In this document: piece after piece, positions 63,105 to 64,000 of the stretch | How positions within the stretch are numbered: position 1 is the stretch's first letter | Layout: every line of letters begins with the position of its first letter | Origin: Acidiphilium acidophilum | GTDB taxonomy: Bacteria; Pseudomonadota; Alphaproteobacteria; Acetobacterales; Acetobacteraceae | DNA length: 64,000 nt | Reading direction: 5' to 3' | NCBI RefSeq assembly: GCF_033842475.1 | Contig: NZ_JAWXYB010000018.1 | Location: 1,533,501-1,597,500 of the forward strand | Notes under the pieces: generated by a model | Databases searched by the model: none | What the model was told of the DNA's origin: nothing | What the model saw: only the letters and a program-made list of their open reading frames with translations | Program-made: the position numbers and the translations under genes

Positions 63105-64000
63105 TTAGAGACGTGACTGGGCCCATCTTGCGGCTTCCGCAACGACCGGGTCGGGGTCGGCGGCGAGGATCGCGGCGCTTTCGCGCAAGGCGGGATCGCC
63201 AGAATTGCCGATGGCGATGGCGACGTTGCGGACGAAACGGTTGCGGCCGATCCGTTTGATCGGGCTGCCGGCGAACAGGGTGCGAAATCCGGCATCGGTC
63301 AGGCGCGCGAGGCCAGCGAGGGGCGGGGCGACAAGGTCGTCGCGGGCGGCGAGTTTGTGTTCGCGCCCGGCGCTCGCGAATTTGTTCCAGGGGCAGACGG
63401 CGAGGCAGTCGTCGCAGCCATAGATGCGGTTGCCGATGGCGGCGCGGAACCGGTCGGGGATCGGGCCGTCGTGCTCGATGGTGAGGTAGGAGATGCAGCG
63501 GGTCGCGTCGAGCCGGTAGGGGGCGGGGAAGGCATCGGTCGGGCAGGCCGCCTGACATTTGGTGCAGGAGCCGCAGCGATCGGCGTGGGGAGGATCGGCG
63601 GGCAGGTCGAGCGTGGTCATGATTTCGCCGAGCAGCAGCCAGGAGCCGTGGGTGCGGGAGACGAGGTTGGTGTGTTTGCCCTGCCAGCCGAGGCCGGCGG
63701 CGGCGGCCAGCGGTTTTTCCATGACCGGCGCGGTATCGACGAAGACCTTGATGCCGGCGGGTGCGCGCGCGGTGATGAACTGGGCGAGGTGTTTGAGTTT
63801 GCCTTTGATGATGTCGTGATAATCGCGGTTGCGGGCATAGACCGAGATGTTGCCGCGATCGGGGTGGGCGAGTGTCGCGAGCGGGTCGGTGCCCGGGGCG
63901 TAGGACAGGCCGAGGGCGACGACGCTGACCGCTTCGGGCCAGAGGGCGGCGGGGTCGGCGCGTTGGGCGGTGCGTTCGGCGAGCCATGCCATGGTGCCGT
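63105..64000 (-). CDS. queG: Epoxyqueuosine reductase, 3' part (5' end outside window)
   Basis: The frame is open to the window edge (residues [10 protein letters not shown] precede the first internal ATG), matching the family's HG-x-MAWM segment, so the N terminus lies beyond 64000. Visible parts include [13 protein letters not shown], the two ferredoxin-like cluster motifs [16 protein letters not shown] and [13 protein letters not shown], and a C-terminal HEAT-like region ([28 protein letters not shown]). QueG is a cobalamin-dependent enzyme for the last step of queuosine synthesis in tRNA. Confidence 0.95.
   Translation of the reverse strand, partial: GTMAWLAERTAQRADPAALWPEAVSVVALGLSYAPGTDPLATLAHPDRGNISVYARNRDYHDIIKGKLKHLAQFITARAPAGIKVFVDTAPVMEKPLAAAAGLGWQGKHTNLVSRTHGSWLLLGEIMTTLDLPADPPHADRCGSCTKCQAACPTDAFPAPYRLDATRCISYLTIEHDGPIPDRFRAAIGNRIYGCDDCLAVCPWNKFASAGREHKLAARDDLVAPPLAGLARLTDAGFRTLFAGSPIKRIGRNRFVRNVAIAIGNSGDPALRESAAILAADPDPVVAEAARWAQSRL

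Noticed and set aside
1-64000. CRISPR arrays, transposases, prophage genes, tRNA or rRNA genes
   Set aside because: I found no regularly spaced repeats, no transposase or integrase frames, and no tRNA-like cloverleaf in the intergenic gaps, which are mostly short.

Overview
This is a 64 kb chromosomal stretch of a high-GC alphaproteobacterium. The evidence is the hprK-rapZ-EIIA-ptsH-ptsI cluster, the ileS-lspA-DUF3035 lipoprotein order, the aerobic-type cobalamin pathway with bluB, and short overlapping operons with GTG or TTG starts. The acetic-acid/acidophile family Acetobacteraceae (for example Acidiphilium-like) is my best guess, by inference only. I found no insertion sequences, phage genes, CRISPR arrays, rRNA or tRNA.

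Layout. 1-4.7 kb: end of a lytic transglycosylase (mltA), a LutA-like Fe-S protein, the potassium transporter kup, small unknowns and a dodecin. 4.7-9.8 kb: YciF-type ferritin-like protein, DUF2934 protein, a LOV-domain hybrid histidine kinase, an enoyl-CoA hydratase and a fatty-acid desaturase. 9.8-12.4 kb: XRE regulator, cytosolic PhnD-like binding protein and PPK2 kinase. 12.5-16.4 kb: sugar aminotransferase, sugar acyltransferase and glycosyltransferase, followed by a PEP-CTERM surface protein with its own AT-rich promoter region. 16.5-20.8 kb: recQ, peroxiredoxin, ArsR regulator, MFS exporter. 20.8-28.3 kb (minus strand): DUF3035 lipoprotein, lspA, ileS and alaS. The middle of ileS is clearly AT-richer than its flanks, and a three-part palindromic element lies just after alaS.

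28.3-46.1 kb is a cobalamin locus. A candidate promoter and a B12 riboswitch lead into DUF1636-cobW-cobN-cobG-cobH-cobI-cobJ-cobL-cobE-cobM-cobA-cobB-cobT-cobS-bluB on the plus strand. Three minus-strand genes of the same pathway (cobK, cbiD, cobC) are set into this run. Each overlaps the 3' end of the gene before it and starts head-to-head with the gene after it. No cobF is present; cbiD takes its expected place beside aerobic cobG. Together these genes cover most steps from uroporphyrinogen III to the corrin ring, cobalt insertion, a,c-amidation, and making and attaching the lower ligand. Not in the window: cobQ, cobO, cobP, cobD and the chelatase small subunits.

46.2-53.6 kb: a SOUL heme-binding protein, then a complete histidine catabolic set (hutI-hutH-hutG-hutU on the minus strand, hutF divergent) around one perfect palindrome that looks like a HutC operator. 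hutC itself is not here. 53.5-57.8 kb: a 24-residue membrane peptide and a regulatory phosphotransferase chain without sugar permeases. 58-64 kb: UDP-galactopyranose mutase, an HtrA protease with an OmpR-type two-component pair, mscL, and the 3' part of queG.

Across the window the plus strand changes from C-rich to G-rich between about 14 and 19 kb, whichever strand the genes are on. That polarity is typical of a replication origin or an inversion boundary.
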